Shown: in pieces, positions 1-7,706 of the stretch
Layout: the number at the start of each line of letters is the position of its first letter
How positions within the stretch are numbered: the first letter of the stretch is position 1
Source: Deltaproteobacteria bacterium HGW-Deltaproteobacteria-18
GTDB taxonomy: Bacteria > Desulfobacterota > Desulfovibrionia > Desulfovibrionales > Desulfomicrobiaceae
Direction of reading: 5' to 3'
Length of the DNA: 64,000 bases
NCBI GenBank assembly: GCA_002841885.1
Contig: PHBE01000004.1
Span: 1 to 64,000, forward strand
Program-made: the position numbers and the translations under genes
The notes under the pieces: generated by a model
Seen by the model: the letters and a program-made list of their open reading frames with translations, nothing else
What the model was told of the DNA's origin: nothing
The model's database searches: none

Positions 1-38
1 TCATCCTGGAATCAAATCATCACATGAACGACACAATA

Positions 39-137
39 CGTAGGGGCGGCCCTGCGTGGCCGCCCTTCTTCCCTGCGGCCTGCGTGATTGTCTCGCCTTG
101 CACCGAGAATGGGCAGACACGTAGGTCTGCCCCTACG
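39..137. repeat. Pair of inverted palindromic repeats
   Basis: Two related 27-base units lie in opposite orientation, at 39-65 and 111-137. Both begin cgtagggg when read in their own direction and each can fold on itself (gggcggcc with ggccgccc in the first, gggcaga with tctgccc in the second). The outer ends are also complementary, so the whole 99-base block could form one cruciform. This resembles dispersed intergenic palindromic (REP or MITE-like) elements. It lies beyond the 3' end of the minus-strand kinase gene. No gene is visible in bases 1-157. Confidence 0.55.
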
Positions 138-157
138 GTTGCACCGGCCATCCTGTT

Positions 158-1429
158 TTATGCAGACCGCACCCACCGCACATGAAAACGGCAACTGCGG
201 TCCTGGGCCAGGACCGCGCCTCCCCCGACGTCGACGAACCAGGCCGATGTATAGCTGCGCCGATCCCCTGTCCAGAGCCACAAATACCTGTCCTCAAATG
301 GCCCATGGCAGAATTCCATCAGCCCCTGTCCGGGCCGCAGCAAAGAAACCAGTTCTTCCACCGTGGGCATCCGCCAGTCCTCGGTCACGGAAGCCACGCC
401 CTCGTCCCAGGTCATGGGCCAGGGAGAGATCGCCCCCCAGACCAGTCCGGTGCAGCGATCCAGCCAACCGTCCGCAACCTCTTCCAGCTCGGCTTCGTGA
501 TATTTCAAGGGCCGGTAAAGCTCGTCCAAAAAATCGAAGGGATGTGCCTTGACTCCCGTACGCACAGGCGTGGAGCGTAACGTACCCATGACGGTGCACT
601 CGGGTTCGACCAGCACGCAGTCATTGCCTGCCCGTTGCCGCAGATCCGCTTCAAGCTCATCCAGAGCGACGCGCATTTTCCCGGCGGTCTGAAACCGCGC
701 AACCGGATCGACAGCCAGGGCCCGGTCGAAAAAATTCCGCCACGCAGCGGAAAAAAGCGATGAATCCCCCACCCCATCCACAGGAAGCAAGCCCGTGACC
801 AACCGATGCAAAACCACACCGGCAGCATATAAATCGGCTCTCTCGTCCGCCCTCTCGGGGCTGTCCTCCTGTTCCGGCGCGGCATAGTATGGAGAGCCGA
901 TCTTCAATCCCCGCGGCTTGGTCCAGGCCTCGCCATGCAATCGCGACAGGCCGAGATCGATGAGCTTGATGGTCCCGTCGCTGCCAAGCATCAGGTTGCC
1001 GGGTTTGACGTCGAGATGGATGATGCCCTGGTCGTGCAGATATTCCAGCCCAACAAGGGTTTGACGCACGAAATCCAGGGCTGTGAAGGCAGGCACGACG
1101 CGGGTCGCGTCCTCCACCACCCGGCCTTCGCCGATGAGGGATCCCACGTTCATGCATAGATATTCAAGGACCATGAAGGGCCGCCCCTGGTCCTCGTCCA
1201 GATCGAGAGCCGAGGCGATGTTACGATGCTCGCACGAACCCAGCAGCCTTGCCTCACGCAGAAAGGCGGACCGAACCTGATCCTCGCCCATAAGTTCGTT
1301 CAAGAGCTCATGGGGCTGCAGAAGTTTCAAGGCCATGATCCGGCCCAGAGCCTGATGCCTGACCTTGTAGACTCCGCCCATGCCGCCCCGGCCAAGACCA
1401 CCAAGAATATTGTAACGCCCTATCTTCAT
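158..1429 (-). CDS. Serine/threonine protein kinase with C-terminal DUF1566/Lcl-type domain
   Basis: A Hanks-type kinase of about 423 residues. Residues 1-270 carry the kinase core: glycine loop GRGGMGGVY, ALKLL lysine, catalytic loop HLDVKPGN, DLG in place of DFG, and an APEQ motif. The C-terminal 110 residues look like a DUF1566/Lcl domain (TGLVWG, WRMPTVEEL, a tryptophan-rich stretch, then a final VRWVR). No membrane segment is evident, so the enzyme is probably cytoplasmic. The ATG at 1429 lies 2 bases after the stop of the upstream metallophosphatase; in-frame TTG (1438) and GTG (1435) starts are possible. The substrate is unknown. The linked phosphatase gene may encode a partner, but that is inference. 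Confidence 0.85.
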   Translation of the reverse strand: MKIGRYNILGGLGRGGMGGVYKVRHQALGRIMALKLLQPHELLNELMGEDQVRSAFLREARLLGSCEHRNIASALDLDEDQGRPFMVLEYLCMNVGSLIGEGRVVEDATRVVPAFTALDFVRQTLVGLEYLHDQGIIHLDVKPGNLMLGSDGTIKLIDLGLSRLHGEAWTKPRGLKIGSPYYAAPEQEDSPERADERADLYAAGVVLHRLVTGLLPVDGVGDSSLFSAAWRNFFDRALAVDPVARFQTAGKMRVALDELEADLRQRAGNDCVLVEPECTVMGTLRSTPVRTGVKAHPFDFLDELYRPLKYHEAELEEVADGWLDRCTGLVWGAISPWPMTWDEGVASVTEDWRMPTVEELVSLLRPGQGLMEFCHGPFEDRYLWLWTGDRRSYTSAWFVDVGGGAVLAQDRSCRFHVRWVRSA

Positions 1430-1431
1430 GC

Positions 1432-2151
1432 TCACCAAAGCCTTGTGGCGTAATAGTCGGGAAAGCCCCGCTCGCGGATTTTGGCCACGGTGCTTTCAAT
1501 ATCGTAGGGAACGAAGCGCACCTCAATGAGATCCGTCGTTGTATTCCAGAGCAGGTATTTCGCGTTGTTGTTTCCGTCCCGGGGCTGTCCGACGCTGCCC
1601 GCGTTGACGATGCAGGGGCTCCCGCCCAGCGCGAACCGTTCCCGGCCTAGGTCCCGGCGTACGACTTCGGTCCCGTTCCAGGCGACAAGGCCCAGCTCAT
1701 GGGTGTGGCCGACAAAGGTCAGTGCTTCACCCGTTGCGAACCAGTTCTCAAGGGCCTCCTCATCGGCCTGAAAAAGATAGGAGGTCACGCTGTCCGGCGG
1801 AAACCCGTGCACGAACCTGGCCCCGTCGAGACACAGAAAACGCGGCAGGGTGTCGATGTAACGCAGACTCTCGGGCGACAGGAGATTCGCGGTCAGCCCC
1901 AGGCCCTTTTGCGCCGTGGAGTTGAACCAGGCGCGCTCCGTCGCGTTGACGATGCCGAGTTCATGGTTGCCCATGCAGCACAGCACGTCATGTTCGCGCA
2001 CCGAAAGAACGGCTTCCTCGGGGTTCGGGCCGTAGCCGACCACATCCCCCAGGCTCACGATCCGGTCGACGGGCAGCGGAGCCATGTCCTGCCAGACAGC
2101 GTCCAGGGCTTCCATGTTGCCGTGAATATCCGAAAGAATCGCGACCAGCAT
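1432..2151 (-). CDS. Calcineurin-like metallophosphoesterase
   Basis: A 239-residue protein with the full set of metal-binding motifs of the calcineurin-like (YfcE/MJ0936-type) phosphoesterases: SDIHGN at the N-terminus, GDVVGYGPNP, GNHE, FVHG, GHTH and NAGSVGQPRDG. It should bind two divalent metals and hydrolyse a phosphomonoester or diester in the cytoplasm. Its substrate cannot be read from the sequence. The gene is first in a two-gene unit, and its stop sits 2 bases before the ATG of the protein kinase. That coupling makes a kinase/phosphatase pair plausible, although members of this family also act on nucleotides or other small molecules. Confidence 0.87.
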   Translation of the reverse strand: MLVAILSDIHGNMEALDAVWQDMAPLPVDRIVSLGDVVGYGPNPEEAVLSVREHDVLCCMGNHELGIVNATERAWFNSTAQKGLGLTANLLSPESLRYIDTLPRFLCLDGARFVHGFPPDSVTSYLFQADEEALENWFATGEALTFVGHTHELGLVAWNGTEVVRRDLGRERFALGGSPCIVNAGSVGQPRDGNNNAKYLLWNTTTDLIEVRFVPYDIESTVAKIRERGFPDYYATRLW

Positions 2152-2287
2152 ACATTCTCCAAAAAAGGGAAAGCGTCATCGCCCCTTTTCATTTTTCAAA
2201 ACCAATGCTAAGCGAGCGCTCAACATCGACAACATACCTGCAAGACAATTTCAATATTTCAACACGATAGCAATAAAGAGTTCACTC

Positions 2288-2851
2288 ATGATCCGCAAAT
2301 ACATCTTCATGTGCCTGATTATCCTGTGCATCGCATCCCCCGCCTCCGGCGGCCAAATCGGCGATATCACCCTGCCCGACCAGCTTGCCCACGGCGAATC
2401 CACCCTGACCTTAAGCGGCCTCGGGATGCGCACCTTCACCTTTTTCGATGTCTACGCCGCCGGGCTCTACCTGACCGCACCGTCCACCGACGCCGGAGCC
2501 ATCCTGGCCACGGACGCTCCCCGGGCCATGACCATGCATTTTCTGCGCAAGGTCGAGGCCGAGAAGATCGCCGGGGCCTGGCTGGAGGGCCTGGAGGCCA
2601 ACACTCCCGCCGCCGACGCGTCGCTCAAGGAGCGCTTTGCGACGCTCGGGAGCATGATGGAAACCATGAACGAGGGCGAGACCCTGAGCTGCCTTTACGA
2701 TCCTGCGGACGGAACAACCATCGTGGTGCGCGGTCAACTCAAGGGCGTGATCCCGGGCAAGGATTTCAGCGATGCCCTGCTTGCCTGCTGGATCGGGCCC
2801 AAGCCCGGACCCGGTGAAAAATTCAAGGCCGGGATTCTGGGCCTGCGCTAA
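2288..2851 (+). CDS. Exported chalcone-isomerase-like protein
   Basis: A 187-residue protein with a signal peptide (MIRKYIF followed by a hydrophobic stretch ending near ASPASG). The mature part has features of bacterial chalcone-isomerase-like proteins: a TLSGLGMRTFTFFDVYAAGLYL segment close to the N-terminus, and a C-terminal region with GVIPGKDFSDALLACWIGPKPG. Such proteins share the plant enzyme's fold but usually have no known catalytic role. It is probably periplasmic. It stands alone, transcribed divergently from the phosphatase, and ends at a strong hairpin terminator. The start is preceded only by a weak AAAGAG ribosome site. Confidence 0.78.
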   Translation: MIRKYIFMCLIILCIASPASGGQIGDITLPDQLAHGESTLTLSGLGMRTFTFFDVYAAGLYLTAPSTDAGAILATDAPRAMTMHFLRKVEAEKIAGAWLEGLEANTPAADASLKERFATLGSMMETMNEGETLSCLYDPADGTTIVVRGQLKGVIPGKDFSDALLACWIGPKPGPGEKFKAGILGLR

Positions 2852-2866
2852 AAAGACCCGAAGCCC

Positions 2867-2894
2867 AAGGCGCCCCTGGCGCCTTCATTTTTTT
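2867..2894. terminator. Bidirectional intrinsic terminator
   Basis: Perfect 8-bp stem, aaggcgcc paired with ggcgcctt around a 3-base loop (2867-2885), followed on the plus strand by a T run and preceded by an A run. It lies between convergent genes and overlaps the last codons of the minus-strand small membrane protein gene, so it can serve both directions. Confidence 0.8.
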
Positions 2895-3115
2895 CTGCGC
2901 CATGGAAAGCGGCAACTCACTGCCTCCCACGCATATCGCAGCCCCCGCACCACAAACACCCCCAGCACGGTCAGCAGCGCCGCATTGACCTTGGCCGCCT
3001 GGACCGTGGATTCCTTGAAATATGACTTGGCGTGCTCGTATTCCTGCTCCACCGGCGTAACGGGAGGCTCTTCCCTCTTTTCCACCGGCACCAGAGCACC
3101 CTTTTTTTCTTCCAT
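2885..3115 (-). CDS. Small single-pass membrane protein of unknown function
   Basis: A 76-residue protein with a charged N-terminus, an amphipathic stretch (YEHAKSYFKES), one hydrophobic segment (about residues 43-58, AALLTVLGVFVVRGL) and a very basic tail ending RRKK. The ATG overlaps the stop of the upstream transglutaminase gene (TGATG) and has GGGGAG about 9 bases upstream; an in-frame GTG one codon earlier is also possible. It is the last gene of the uvrB operon and looks like an accessory membrane component of the MoxR/DUF58/TgpA module. I do not recognise a family. Confidence 0.65.
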   Translation of the reverse strand: MEEKKGALVPVEKREEPPVTPVEQEYEHAKSYFKESTVQAAKVNAALLTVLGVFVVRGLRYAWEAVSCRFPWRRKK

Positions 3116-5052
3116 CACTTCTTTCTCCCCATGAATTCTTCAGTGAGCCGTTTGAATGCCTCAAGGTCTCCCCGGCCTCCGTAACGCAACGCGGCGTACG
3201 CTTCGGCGATATCCCGGACAGCCGGGGCCAAATCGGGACGCAGCGTGCCGACGCGGCGGGCAAAATCGCGCGGGCCCTCGGCCGATCCCCTTGGCAATCC
3301 CTGTTTCTCCAATTTGCGGCAAAAGCGAGCGTACAAAGCCACAACCATATCCCGTCGGCCACGCTTTGCCCGGAGCATGAAGCCAAGCGCCCCGCCCAGA
3401 ACGGCGCAAAGCCCCACCGCGAGGATACCCGCCAGTTTTCCGGCTCCGGCCTTGGAGGTGGGATCGACGCCCAGCCGCTCCCACAGGCTGCGCTGGCGTT
3501 CATGGCTGAAGCCGAGCACCCATTGATTCCAGGAGTTGTTGGCCGCGTCCCATCCCAGCTGAAAAAATCGTCCCAGCTTGCGCAGGGCCTGGACCCCTTC
3601 AGGCAGCGCCCCGCCCTGGCCACGGGGCACGAAGGTCTCCACGCCGGTCACCAGCCGCTGCGGGGCGACCACGGAGGTGGGGTCCACGCGCAGCCAGCGG
3701 CCTTCGATCCAGACCTCGACCCAGGCGTGGGCATCGGATTGGCGGACGATGAGGTATCCGCCCATGGGATTCTCCTCCCCGCCCTGATAGCCGACCACAA
3801 CCCGGGCCGGAACTCCGGCGGCGCGAAGCAGAAAGGTCATGGCCGAGGAGTAATGTTCGCAATATCCCAGCCGGGTTGCAAACAAAAATTGATCGACGAT
3901 GTCCTGGTCCATGGCTCCGGGGCGCAGGCTGTAAACGAACCCGCCCTCCCGGAAAAATTTCAGCGCGGCCGTGACCATCTCGGCCGAAGAAAGGCCCTCC
4001 TCCTTCCACTGGGCGGCCATGGCGCGGGCCCTGGGATTGCCGCCAGCGGGCAGCGTGCTCCACGACAGGCCGGGCACGGGCGCGGGAGCGGGCGTCGGCA
4101 CCGAAGAAAGCTCGTAACGAACCCGCGAGCGGACCACGCGCAGACTGGCCAGGGTCTGATCATTGCGGAGCACCGTACCCCTGGGGGCGATCACCGGCAG
4201 GTCAAGGGCAAAAATCCACTCCCTGTTGTGCGGCTCCATGGTCAGCGTGTAGGACACTGCTCCCTCCGGGAGGTCGCCACCGCGCGGGGCGGTAAACTCG
4301 AAGGGAAGGTCCCGGAACCAGGTCTGGCCGTCGAAGCTGTCCAGCACCAGGCCGCGCCAGTAGAGACTGTCCCGGCCAGGGATGAGGCCGGGAAAATCGA
4401 CCCTGAAGGCCACCTCCCGGGACAGGGCCAGGCTCGCCACTGACCCCGGCTCAAGGGTCTCGCTGAACCCGCTGACGCCCTCGTCGCGCTCGTCGTGCAC
4501 GCCCCACAGGGCGCCCTGCAGACGCGGAAAAAAGACAAAGAGAAGCAGGGCCAGCGGCAGGGCCTGAACAAGGAGCATCCCGCCGCGTCGCAGGTCCGGG
4601 AACAGGCGGGATTCCCCGGAATGCAGATGGACCAGGGCTGCGGTAACGGCCATGACCGAAAAAAACATGTACGCGCTCATGACCAGGGTCTGGGAATAGA
4701 GCACGTTGGTCACGACCACGAAATAGGCCAGAAAAAGCAGGGCCAGCATGTCGCGCACGGACTTGCTCTCCACGGCCTTGAGCCCGAGCATGAGGGACAG
4801 CAGGGCCACCCCGGCGTCGCGGCCGAAAGACCGGCCATAGGTGAAGAGCACCAGGGCAAGGCAGCCAAAGGCCAGAATGGCGCGCAGCCACCGTGGCGGA
4901 ACGGGCCAACCCCGGTACTGCATGCCCAGGGCGTAGCCCCAGGCCGCGCAGACGAAAACTCCGACAAAGAACGGCACGCGGGGCAGGTGCGGGGCAAAGG
5001 CCAGGGCCAGAGCCAGCAGGGTCACGCTGAAACGGCGTTTGTCGTGGATCAT
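3115..5052 (-). CDS. TgpA-like membrane transglutaminase (DUF3488/transglutaminase-like)
   Basis: A 645-residue protein with 5-6 N-terminal membrane segments (residues 1-180), a periplasmic transglutaminase-like domain and a further membrane segment near residue 545. The catalytic Cys lies in LGYCEHYSSAM, followed by GVPARVVVGY, the His in DAHAWVEVW and an Asp in RVDPT. The cytoplasmic tail resembles DUF4129 (LEKQGLPRGSAEGPRDFARRV). The start is fixed by the ATGA overlap with the DUF58 stop at 5049-5051. MoxR, DUF58 and this protein form a conserved module in proteobacteria, thought to act in cell-envelope protein or peptidoglycan processing; the natural substrate is not known. Confidence 0.88.
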   Translation of the reverse strand: MIHDKRRFSVTLLALALAFAPHLPRVPFFVGVFVCAAWGYALGMQYRGWPVPPRWLRAILAFGCLALVLFTYGRSFGRDAGVALLSLMLGLKAVESKSVRDMLALLFLAYFVVVTNVLYSQTLVMSAYMFFSVMAVTAALVHLHSGESRLFPDLRRGGMLLVQALPLALLLFVFFPRLQGALWGVHDERDEGVSGFSETLEPGSVASLALSREVAFRVDFPGLIPGRDSLYWRGLVLDSFDGQTWFRDLPFEFTAPRGGDLPEGAVSYTLTMEPHNREWIFALDLPVIAPRGTVLRNDQTLASLRVVRSRVRYELSSVPTPAPAPVPGLSWSTLPAGGNPRARAMAAQWKEEGLSSAEMVTAALKFFREGGFVYSLRPGAMDQDIVDQFLFATRLGYCEHYSSAMTFLLRAAGVPARVVVGYQGGEENPMGGYLIVRQSDAHAWVEVWIEGRWLRVDPTSVVAPQRLVTGVETFVPRGQGGALPEGVQALRKLGRFFQLGWDAANNSWNQWVLGFSHERQRSLWERLGVDPTSKAGAGKLAGILAVGLCAVLGGALGFMLRAKRGRRDMVVALYARFCRKLEKQGLPRGSAEGPRDFARRVGTLRPDLAPAVRDIAEAYAALRYGGRGDLEAFKRLTEEFMGRKK

Positions 5053-5996
5053 GCGCCCTCCGGGAGCAGGGCCAGCGCTTCCAGACAGCGATGCGCCTGT
5101 CCTGCGCCGCTGCCCGGCTCGATCATCAGCCCCGGCACCCGCAGCCCGTAGCATATCCCTTCACGCTCCGCTTCACGCACCAGTCCGGCCAGCAGGCTGA
5201 TGCGCTCCTCGTAGCCGGAAGACCGGACCTCGTCCCAGTCGAAGACAAGCGTCCGGGCCACGCCGGACCTGAACTCTTTGGAAAACAGGCCCGCACCCCT
5301 GGCCGAGGCCTTCCAGGAGACCCGGGACAGCCCGTCTTCAGGGCGATAGGGCCGCACACCGCCGAACTCTCCTGACTGGCTGACGATCCCAAGCCCGCCC
5401 TCATCGCCATCACCCAGCAACTGATGGCGGTCCATCCTGTCGACGGCCACAGGTTTGGGATAAACCAGACCGGTCACGGGCAGGACAAGAGGGGACCAGG
5501 CGCGAAAGAGCCCCAGGGGATAACGGGTGCTGATCACGACCTGTCCCAGGGGCAAGAGGCCGCGCCTTGAGGTCGGGACATCAAGATCCAGCTCCCGTCC
5601 GGCTCCGGCATGCAGGGAAAATTTTTCCTCGGCCGCACCGACGCGCACGCAAAGGTGCCTGCGCTCCCGGCCCGCAGCCCGGAAAAAGAGCTGCAATCGC
5701 GCGTCATCCTGACAATAGGCCGGGAAGAGTCGCCCGGCCTCGACCTCGAGCCCTGCCAGATTTGCATACGCATGGATGGCGGAAAGAATGGAGATGCTGC
5801 CCAGCAGGAAGGTTAGCAGGAACGCCAGATTGTTGGTATAGTTGATGGCCGCAATGAGCATGGCCAGGAGAAAAAAGGCAAAGACCGTCCCGGCCCGGGT
5901 AGGCAGGATGTAAATCCGCCGCCGGTTCAGACGCAGGGGCAGATCCGCGCGTTGCCGCGCCAGGATCAGATTACGGATGAACCGTGGCAAAACCAT
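5049..5996 (-). CDS. DUF58 domain protein
   Basis: A 315-residue protein with two adjacent membrane segments near residues 35-80, followed by a soluble region with the DUF58 signature GVRPYRPEDGLSRVSWKASAR near residue 215. The C-terminal part (TLVFDWDEV, LAGLVREAE) resembles a degenerate von Willebrand A-like fold. DUF58 proteins nearly always lie beside MoxR ATPases, as here, 21 bases downstream of moxR, and overlap the transglutaminase start. The likely role is a membrane-associated partner or client of MoxR; this is family knowledge rather than something the sequence proves. Confidence 0.87.
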   Translation of the reverse strand: MVLPRFIRNLILARQRADLPLRLNRRRIYILPTRAGTVFAFFLLAMLIAAINYTNNLAFLLTFLLGSISILSAIHAYANLAGLEVEAGRLFPAYCQDDARLQLFFRAAGRERRHLCVRVGAAEEKFSLHAGAGRELDLDVPTSRRGLLPLGQVVISTRYPLGLFRAWSPLVLPVTGLVYPKPVAVDRMDRHQLLGDGDEGGLGIVSQSGEFGGVRPYRPEDGLSRVSWKASARGAGLFSKEFRSGVARTLVFDWDEVRSSGYEERISLLAGLVREAEREGICYGLRVPGLMIEPGSGAGQAHRCLEALALLPEGA

Positions 5997-6017
5997 GCTG
6001 TTCTCCCCGCACGGAGT

Positions 6018-6920
6018 TCAGGGGATGGGCACCGCGCCCAGAATCGCGGTCAGGTCGACGCCCGATCCGTCGGCCGAGCGCAATCTGTGTCCGGCGAGGC
6101 TGGGGAAGACGGCCTGCACGTCCTCGGGCAGCACGAAATCCCGGCCGTCAAGGAAGGCCCAGGCGCGGGATGCGCGGACCAGCGCCTGCCCGGCGCGGGG
6201 GGAGAGGCCGCTTACGAACCGCCCGCCCGTTCTGGTCCAGTCCAACAGGTCGCGCACGTAGCGCAGCAGGGGGCCACTGGTACGGACATGATCGACGCGT
6301 TCCTGCAGATCGAGAACCTCGCCTGCGTTACTGACCGCCTCGGGCAGCACCGGGCGGCCTGCATTCTGGCTGCGGCCAAGGAGCTCCAGTTCGGAATCGA
6401 GATCCGGATAGCCAAGACTGATGCGAAACAGAAAGCGATCCAGCTGCGATTCCGGCAGGGGGTAGGTCCCGGCCTGATCCAGGGCGTTCTGGGTGGCCAG
6501 AACGAAAAAGGGGCGGGGCAGCAGGCGCGTGCTGTTGTCCAGGCTGACCTGCTGCTCTTCCATGACCTCCAGAAGCGCGCTCTGGGTGCGCGGCGTGCCC
6601 CGGTTGATCTCGTCGGCCAGAAGCACGTTGGTGAAGACCGGGCCGGGATGGAATACGAAAGAGGACTCGGCCGCGTCAAAGACCGAGACCCCCAGCACAT
6701 CCGCCGGCAGGAGATCGTTGGTGAACTGCACCCGCTTGAATTCGAGACCCAGCACCACGGCCAGGGCCTTGGCCAGGGTTGTCTTGCCGATGCCGGGAAT
6801 GTCCTCGATCAGGAGATGCCCACGGGCCAGGAGGCAGGCCAGGGAGAGGCGCAGCTGCGTGTCCTTGCCCAGGACCACGCCCCCGAGCAGATCCAGGGCC
6901 TGCCGCAAGGTGCCTTCCAT
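6018..6920 (-). CDS. MoxR-family AAA+ ATPase
   Basis: A 300-residue AAA+ ATPase. Walker A is GIGKTTLAK (about residue 40), Walker B is LLADEINR (about residue 104), followed by the MoxR signature TQSALLEVMEEQQV, sensor-1 (FVLATQN) and the ESQLDRFLF arginine-finger region. The C-terminal lid contains LSPRAGQALVRASRAWAF. MoxR proteins act as chaperones that help assemble metal-containing or envelope complexes. The ATG begins directly after the dapB stop with no spacer, and the DUF58 and transglutaminase genes follow, so the MoxR module is embedded in a housekeeping operon. Confidence 0.92.
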   Translation of the reverse strand: MEGTLRQALDLLGGVVLGKDTQLRLSLACLLARGHLLIEDIPGIGKTTLAKALAVVLGLEFKRVQFTNDLLPADVLGVSVFDAAESSFVFHPGPVFTNVLLADEINRGTPRTQSALLEVMEEQQVSLDNSTRLLPRPFFVLATQNALDQAGTYPLPESQLDRFLFRISLGYPDLDSELELLGRSQNAGRPVLPEAVSNAGEVLDLQERVDHVRTSGPLLRYVRDLLDWTRTGGRFVSGLSPRAGQALVRASRAWAFLDGRDFVLPEDVQAVFPSLAGHRLRSADGSGVDLTAILGAVPIP

Positions 6921-7706
6921 CTATTCTCCCAGAAGCTGGCCCATGGAATAGAGCCCGCCGGGTTTGCGGCTTGAAAGCCAGGTCGCTGCGCGCAGTGCGC
7001 CACGTGCGAAATTTTCACGGGAATGGGCGCGATGGGTGACCTCGATGCGCTCGCCCGGGCCAAAGAAATAGACCGTATGGTCGCCGACCACGTCACCGCC
7101 GCGCAGGGCGTGCACGCCCAGCTCCTTTTCCGGCCGCGCGCCGATTATGCCCTGACGGCCATAGTTGCCGACCTCGTCCATGTTCCAGCCGCGAGACTCG
7201 GCCAGTACCTGGGCCAGCTTGACTGCCGTGCCGCTGGGGGCGTCCTTCTTGTGATGATGGTGTATCTCGGTGATCTCCATGTCGTAGGCTTCGCCCAGGA
7301 TGCGTTCGAGCATGGGCAGGATGCGGACCAGGGCGTTGACGCCGATGGACATGTTCGGTGACCAGAAAATCGGGATGTCCCGGGCCAGGGTTTCCAGTTC
7401 GGCCTGCTGCTCCGCCGAAAGTCCGGTGGTGCCGATGACGATGGGATTGCCCGTTTTTGCGGCCTTGCGTGCCGAACTCAGGCTCACTTCCGGAGCAGTG
7501 AAGTCGATGACAGTGGCGCCGGGACAGGACGGCAGCAGCTCGCCCAGATCGTGCTTGACCGGGCAGCCCAGCGCTTCCAGCCCCTTGCTGTATTCGGCCC
7601 GCTCCACAACCCCGCTCACGGTAAACTGGACGGACTCCATGGCCAAATGGGTCAGGGTGGAACCCATCCGCCCCTTGGCGCCCATGATGATGACTGGAAT
7701 GCTCAT
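6921..7706 (-). CDS. dapB: 4-hydroxy-tetrahydrodipicolinate reductase
   Basis: A 261-residue enzyme of the lysine/diaminopimelate pathway that reduces the dipicolinate precursor with NAD(P)H in the cytoplasm. The nucleotide-binding motif is GAKGRMGS near the N-terminus. The catalytic region reads EIHHHHKKDAPSGTA, with the conserved His and Lys and the substrate-binding SGTA. Length is typical of DapB. The start shares ATGA with the ligA stop and has a GAGGAG ribosome site. DAP feeds both lysine and peptidoglycan synthesis, fitting its place before an envelope-related MoxR module. Confidence 0.95.
   Translation of the reverse strand: MSIPVIIMGAKGRMGSTLTHLAMESVQFTVSGVVERAEYSKGLEALGCPVKHDLGELLPSCPGATVIDFTAPEVSLSSARKAAKTGNPIVIGTTGLSAEQQAELETLARDIPIFWSPNMSIGVNALVRILPMLERILGEAYDMEITEIHHHHKKDAPSGTAVKLAQVLAESRGWNMDEVGNYGRQGIIGARPEKELGVHALRGGDVVGDHTVYFFGPGERIEVTHRAHSRENFARGALRAATWLSSRKPGGLYSMGQLLGE

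Noticed and set aside
39-137. Intrinsic terminator of the kinase gene
   Set aside because: The palindromes lack T tracts and occur as an inverted pair with related sequence, which fits a repeat element better.
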